A DNA stretch of 64,000 bases from contig NZ_CP071794.1 of NCBI RefSeq assembly GCF_017498565.1, positions 3,152,001 through 3,216,000 on the forward strand, given 5' to 3'. This document shows positions 63,117 through 64,000 of the stretch, in pieces. Numbering within the stretch: the stretch's first letter is position 1; every line of letters begins with the position of its first letter. A model generated the notes under the pieces. The model saw nothing but the letters and a program-made list of their open reading frames with translations, ran no database searches and had not been told where the DNA came from. The stretch is from Parasphingorhabdus cellanae (GTDB lineage Bacteria > Pseudomonadota > Alphaproteobacteria > Sphingomonadales > Sphingomonadaceae). Made by a program: the position numbers and the translations under genes.

Positions 63117-64000
63117 ATGAGCATCAATATTGGCCCACCTGAAGTGGAAGAGTTGAAACCACGGATCGCCGTAATCGGGGTTGGCGGTGCTGGCGGCAAC
63201 GCGATTGCAAATATGATCGCAGCAAAGGTCGAAGGCGTCGATTTCATCGTCAGCAATACCGATGCCCAATCGCTTAATAGCTCCCCAGCCGAGCAGCGTA
63301 TTCAGCTTGGACCAGAAATCACGCAGGGTCTTGGTGCTGGCTCTCGTCCTGAAGTCGGTCGCGCTGCGGCGGAAGAAACACTTGAACTTGTCGAAAAGGC
63401 TCTCGAAGGCGCGCATATGTGTTTCATCGCTGCTGGTATGGGCGGCGGAACGGGCACCGGTGCAGCTCCTGTTATTGCCAAAGCGGCGCGCGACAAAGGT
63501 ATCTTGACCGTGGGTGTTGTGACCAAGCCGTTTACGTTCGAAGGCACGCGGCGGATGAAGTCAGCCAATGCCGGTATCGAAGAACTTCAGAAAAACGTCG
63601 ATACTCTGATCATCATCCCCAATCAGAATCTGTTTCTCGTCGCTAACCCGAACACAACGTTCAAGGAAGCTTTCCTGCTCGCCGACGAAGTACTGCAGCA
63701 AGGTGTTCGTGGTATCACTGATCTGATGGTTATGCCTGGCCTTATCAATCTGGATTTCGCTGACGTCCGTTCCGTAATGCACGAAATGGGCAAGGCGATG
63801 ATGGGCACCGGCGAAGCCGAAGGCGACGGCCGCGCGCTCGAAGCAGCTGAAAAAGCCATTGCGAATCCTCTGCTCGACGGCGTGTCGATGCAGGGCGCGA
63901 AAGGCGTTATCGTTTCGATCACCGGCGGCGAAGACATGCGCCTGATGGAAGTCGATGAAGCGGCCAACCATATCCGCGAACTGGTCGATCCCGATGCCAA
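63117..64000 (+). CDS. ftsZ: Cell division protein FtsZ, N-terminal part
   Basis: FtsZ is the tubulin-like GTPase that forms the division ring. About 294 codons are in the window and the gene runs off the end. The N-terminus reads [18 protein letters not shown], the tubulin signature is [16 protein letters not shown], and the catalytic T7 loop [12 protein letters not shown] is present. A GGGGAGA ribosome-binding site precedes the ATG at 63117. This is the last gene of the dcw cluster seen here. Confidence 0.97.
   Translation, partial: MSINIGPPEVEELKPRIAVIGVGGAGGNAIANMIAAKVEGVDFIVSNTDAQSLNSSPAEQRIQLGPEITQGLGAGSRPEVGRAAAEETLELVEKALEGAHMCFIAAGMGGGTGTGAAPVIAKAARDKGILTVGVVTKPFTFEGTRRMKSANAGIEELQKNVDTLIIIPNQNLFLVANPNTTFKEAFLLADEVLQQGVRGITDLMVMPGLINLDFADVRSVMHEMGKAMMGTGEAEGDGRALEAAEKAIANPLLDGVSMQGAKGVIVSITGGEDMRLMEVDEAANHIRELVDPDA

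Noticed and set aside
1..64000. CRISPR arrays, insertion sequences, tRNA or rRNA genes
   Set aside because: No regularly spaced identical repeats, transposase motifs or tRNA-like cloverleaf stretches were seen in the gaps.

Overview
The window is a 64 kb stretch of a chromosome from an alphaproteobacterium, almost certainly a member of the Sphingomonadales. Reasons: a meso-DAP type murein cluster in the full mraZ-to-ftsZ order, three TonB-dependent receptors, a Tad/Cpa pilus operon, the ispH-thrB-rnhA block, a K+-insensitive proton pyrophosphatase and entericidin-type small lipoproteins. A Sphingorhabdus/Parasphingorhabdus-like genus is a guess. Apart from one small toxin-immunity pair there is no sign of a phage, plasmid or insertion sequence; I saw no tRNA, rRNA or CRISPR.

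Layout. 1-4.0 kb: end of a DUF1993 gene, nusB, thiL and hppA. 4.1-6.3 kb: an overlapping acyltransferase/JmjC-cupin pair of unknown role. 6.5-9.1 kb: a TonB receptor with a Gly/Pro/Arg-rich insert. 9.3-14.5 kb: infA, maf, an RNase E/G-like gene, then maiA, a second TonB receptor and a MarR regulator. 14.5-21.6 kb (minus): the Tad pilus operon cpaA-B-C-D-E-tadB-tadC, which lacks the motor ATPase cpaF. 21.6-27.3 kb: hydrolase, DauA-like oxidoreductase, a YegP-like protein, and ispH-thrB-rnhA. 26.6-33.9 kb: a lipoprotein, argS, a SPOR protein, nagZ, scpAB and tatABC. 33.9-36.6 kb (minus): a ZnuD-like receptor followed by three tandem entericidin-like lipoproteins. 36.8-43.0 kb: VOC protein, purT, a papain-fold toxin with an Imm35-type immunity protein, GST, a ribosomal oxygenase and an RluE-type pseudouridine synthase. 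43.4-45.6 kb: cysteine synthase and two envelope proteins. 45.6-64.0 kb: the complete division and cell wall (dcw) cluster, preceded by a striking 10-bp-periodic MraZ operator and ending inside ftsZ.

How the parts work together. The dcw genes build and polymerise the lipid II precursor (MurE/F/D/C/B, Ddl, MraY, MurG), insert it at the septum (FtsW, FtsI) and assemble the divisome (FtsL, FtsQ, FtsA, FtsZ). NagZ and the SPOR protein also act on the wall. The Tad genes build an adhesive pilus, and the TonB receptors with TatABC serve envelope transport.

Things to look at first: the toxin-immunity pair at 38.6-40.4 kb; the missing cpaF, replaced by a 13-codon ORF that overlaps both neighbours; a paired-motif intergenic repeat seen three times with near-constant 56-57 base spacing; competing hairpins in the leader of the entericidin array; and one-base frameshifts in rsmH and mraY that look like assembly errors.
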